Below, one piece after another: positions 5,683 through 6,654 of a stretch of 6,654 nucleotides of DNA. The stretch lies in NCBI GenBank assembly GCA_003123965.1, contig NNSL01000171.1, positions 1-6,654 on the forward strand, written 5' to 3'. The translations under genes were made by a program, and so were the position numbers. Under the pieces are notes generated by a model, which searched no databases, was not told where the DNA came from, and saw only the letters and a program-made list of their open reading frames with translations. The stretch's first letter is position 1, and each line of letters begins with the position of its first letter. The stretch comes from Balneolaceae bacterium SMO_bin1 (GTDB lineage Bacteria > Bacteroidota > Rhodothermia > Balneolales > Balneolaceae).

Positions 5683-6387
5683 ATGGGTTCAAAATTTAAG
5701 TACATATTATCGGCAGTAAGTGCCGCTGTCGTTTTTATTCTGGTTTTCAGCGGATATTTGGTGGGGTTACATGAATTAACTACCTACGGGTTTTTCCGCA
5801 GGGTTGAACTCAACCTATTTGGCCGCCATTTTGAAAAAGCGCAAATCCCTCCTCCACAATTTTATGATTCAATTTTACTGCGACTCTATAAAACTGAAAC
5901 CGACTTAAGAAGCTATATGACTCGCGCGGGATCAGGAGGCGGACTTACTTCATTTAACGATGACGTACTGTTGATCAGTTATGATGGGCAAATATTTTCG
6001 AGCCGTTCTGCAGATGATGTTACCAAAACCGATATAAAGGTTCCCGACTATGGCTTTTCGGCTTATAAACGCGCAGCGGAATCAGAGGAGTTCAAAAACC
6101 TGACCCATGTTTTCCCAATGTATCGGTATAATGATATTCTTTTTTATGAATCGGATACCCACCGTGGACTTGCAATATCGTACACCGAGTTTAATGGCGA
6201 CCTGAATTGTTTTCAGAATACAGTAGCAATACTCCCCCTTGACGCCGCTATTAAATCAATAAAAGAGGTATCAGCCCGCAGCGAAGACTGGAATATTCTG
6301 TACCGTTCTAAACCCTGCCTACCCCTTAAAAAGTATGCGTCTTGCTTTAGAAGGAGGTGTTGCCGGAGGACGTATGGTATTTCGTGA
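5683..6387 (+). CDS. Membrane-anchored PQQ-type sugar dehydrogenase-like beta-propeller, N-terminal part of a frameshifted gene
   Basis: This 234-codon frame holds the front half of a broken gene. Residues 8-29 (ILSAVSAAVVFILVFSGYLVGL) form one hydrophobic segment after a Lys-containing start, so the protein is probably anchored with its propeller outside the cytoplasm; no lipobox is seen. From about residue 88 come blade-like strands: DDVLLISYDGQIFSS (93-107), RYNDILFYE (148-156), RGLAISYTEF (161-170), VAILPLD (181-187) and LYRSKPCLPLK (207-217). The last is typical of glucose/sorbosone dehydrogenase-family proteins. The true frame is lost after PCLPLK; the final 17 or so residues (Cys- and Arg-rich) are out-of-frame sequence ending at a chance TGA. 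The family continues in frame +1 from about 6332. The ATG at 5683 has no clear Shine-Dalgarno sequence. Divergent from the polysaccharide operon; a functional link is not shown. Confidence 0.75.
   Translation: MGSKFKYILSAVSAAVVFILVFSGYLVGLHELTTYGFFRRVELNLFGRHFEKAQIPPPQFYDSILLRLYKTETDLRSYMTRAGSGGGLTSFNDDVLLISYDGQIFSSRSADDVTKTDIKVPDYGFSAYKRAAESEEFKNLTHVFPMYRYNDILFYESDTHRGLAISYTEFNGDLNCFQNTVAILPLDAAIKSIKEVSARSEDWNILYRSKPCLPLKKYASCFRRRCCRRTYGIS
6313..6334 (+). other. Frameshift site in the beta-propeller gene
   Basis: Up to PCLPLK the gene reads in the frame of the ATG at 5683; from SMRLALEGG it reads one base later. The switch falls within CCCC (6322-6325), TT and AAAAA (6328-6332). Removing one A from the A5 run joins the halves as PCLPLK-SMRLALEGG-VAGGRM without any stop. 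That points to a one-base insertion at a homopolymer, either a real mutation or a sequencing error. Confidence 0.7.
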
Positions 6388-6654
6388 ACCATCAACAATA
6401 TTTATAGGCAATGGTGATTACCACTGGGACGGCATGTACGGCCCGGCAGCGGTTTCCCAAGATCCCTCGAGCGATTATGGCAAAATTGTAAGCCTTGATT
6501 TGAATACCCGTGAAAGCCGGATAATTGCCTCAGGCATAAGAAATCCGCAAGGAATTACATTAGATAAAACGGGAGTGCTTTGGTCTACGGATCACGGGCC
6601 CCGAGGCGGCGATGAACTAAATAAGATTGAAGAAAACAAAAATTATGGCTGGCC
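6335..6654 (+). CDS. PQQ-type sugar dehydrogenase-like beta-propeller, C-terminal continuation in frame +1 (runs off the right edge)
   Basis: This frame continues the previous gene and stays open to the window edge. It reads MRLALEGGVAGGRMVF, IFIGNGDYHWDGMYG, DYGKIVSLDL, GIRNPQGITLD, LWSTDHGPRGGDELN and NYGW. GIRNPQG, DHGPRGGDE and NYGWP are hallmark segments of soluble glucose dehydrogenase and E. coli YliI-type aldose sugar dehydrogenases. The Arg-Asn of RNPQG contacts PQQ in the characterised enzymes, and the Asp of GGDE matches a conserved active-site Asp. The segment aligned with HxxGR, which carries the catalytic His (His144 in Acinetobacter glucose dehydrogenase), reads VAGGRM here, so Val replaces His. 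The start coordinate is only the first ATG in this frame. A strong AAGGAGG (6351-6357) and GGAGG (6365-6369) lie before a second ATG at 6374, but both encode conserved Gly-rich sequence and are probably incidental. Confidence 0.7.
   Translation, partial: MRLALEGGVAGGRMVFREPSTIFIGNGDYHWDGMYGPAAVSQDPSSDYGKIVSLDLNTRESRIIASGIRNPQGITLDKTGVLWSTDHGPRGGDELNKIEENKNYGW

Noticed and set aside
6322..6334. Programmed ribosomal frameshift in the propeller gene
   Set aside because: The A5 run is shorter than usual for transcript slippage and does not form a standard slippery heptamer. The required shift is +1 (or -2), and no prfB-like stop with an upstream Shine-Dalgarno is present. A mutation or read error is simpler.
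6351..6376. Reinitiation at the ATG at 6374 behind AAGGAGG and GGAGG
   Set aside because: The purine runs encode the conserved Gly-rich segment. A protein starting there would lack the front half of the propeller and could not fold as the family does.

Overview
The window looks like part of a bacterial surface-polysaccharide (O-antigen or exopolysaccharide) locus. The DNA is moderately AT-rich, and most genes lack a clear Shine-Dalgarno sequence. The protein families are those common in Bacteroidota, Balneolota and relatives. That placement is an inference from style; no rRNA or marker gene is present to fix it.

Minus strand, reading right to left from about 5145 to 1: six closely packed genes that look like one operon. 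The order is glucose-1-phosphate cytidylyltransferase (rfbF), an extended SDR NAD(P)-dependent epimerase/dehydratase/reductase, an FAD-dependent amine-oxidase-like oxidoreductase, two family-2-type glycosyltransferases, and the first 41 codons of a GT4-type glycosyltransferase that runs off the left edge. Gaps are 34, 26, 19 and 4 bp, followed by a 1-base stop/start overlap. RfbF makes CDP-glucose. The SDR, and possibly the FAD enzyme, would modify a nucleotide sugar, and the glycosyltransferases would assemble the repeat unit. The usual partner of RfbF, CDP-glucose 4,6-dehydratase (RfbG), is not in the window, so the final sugar cannot be named.

Positions 5146-5682 form a 537-bp AT-rich divergent intergenic region with no credible gene. 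It carries several small inverted repeats and a repeated TTTACACA(A)GCTT element. Both flanking transcription units should have their promoters here.

Plus strand, 5683 to the right edge: a membrane-anchored beta-propeller protein of the glucose/sorbosone (PQQ-type aldose sugar) dehydrogenase family. The reading frame is broken by a +1 shift near an A5 run at 6328-6332. The N-terminal part (5683-6387) and the C-terminal part (from about 6335) are clearly one gene in two frames. The position that holds the catalytic histidine in characterised members appears to be valine.

Overall this is mostly a recognisable polysaccharide locus. The points most worth a second look are the broken, His-less propeller gene, the RfbF-SDR-FAD-oxidoreductase combination without RfbG, and the structured divergent intergenic region.
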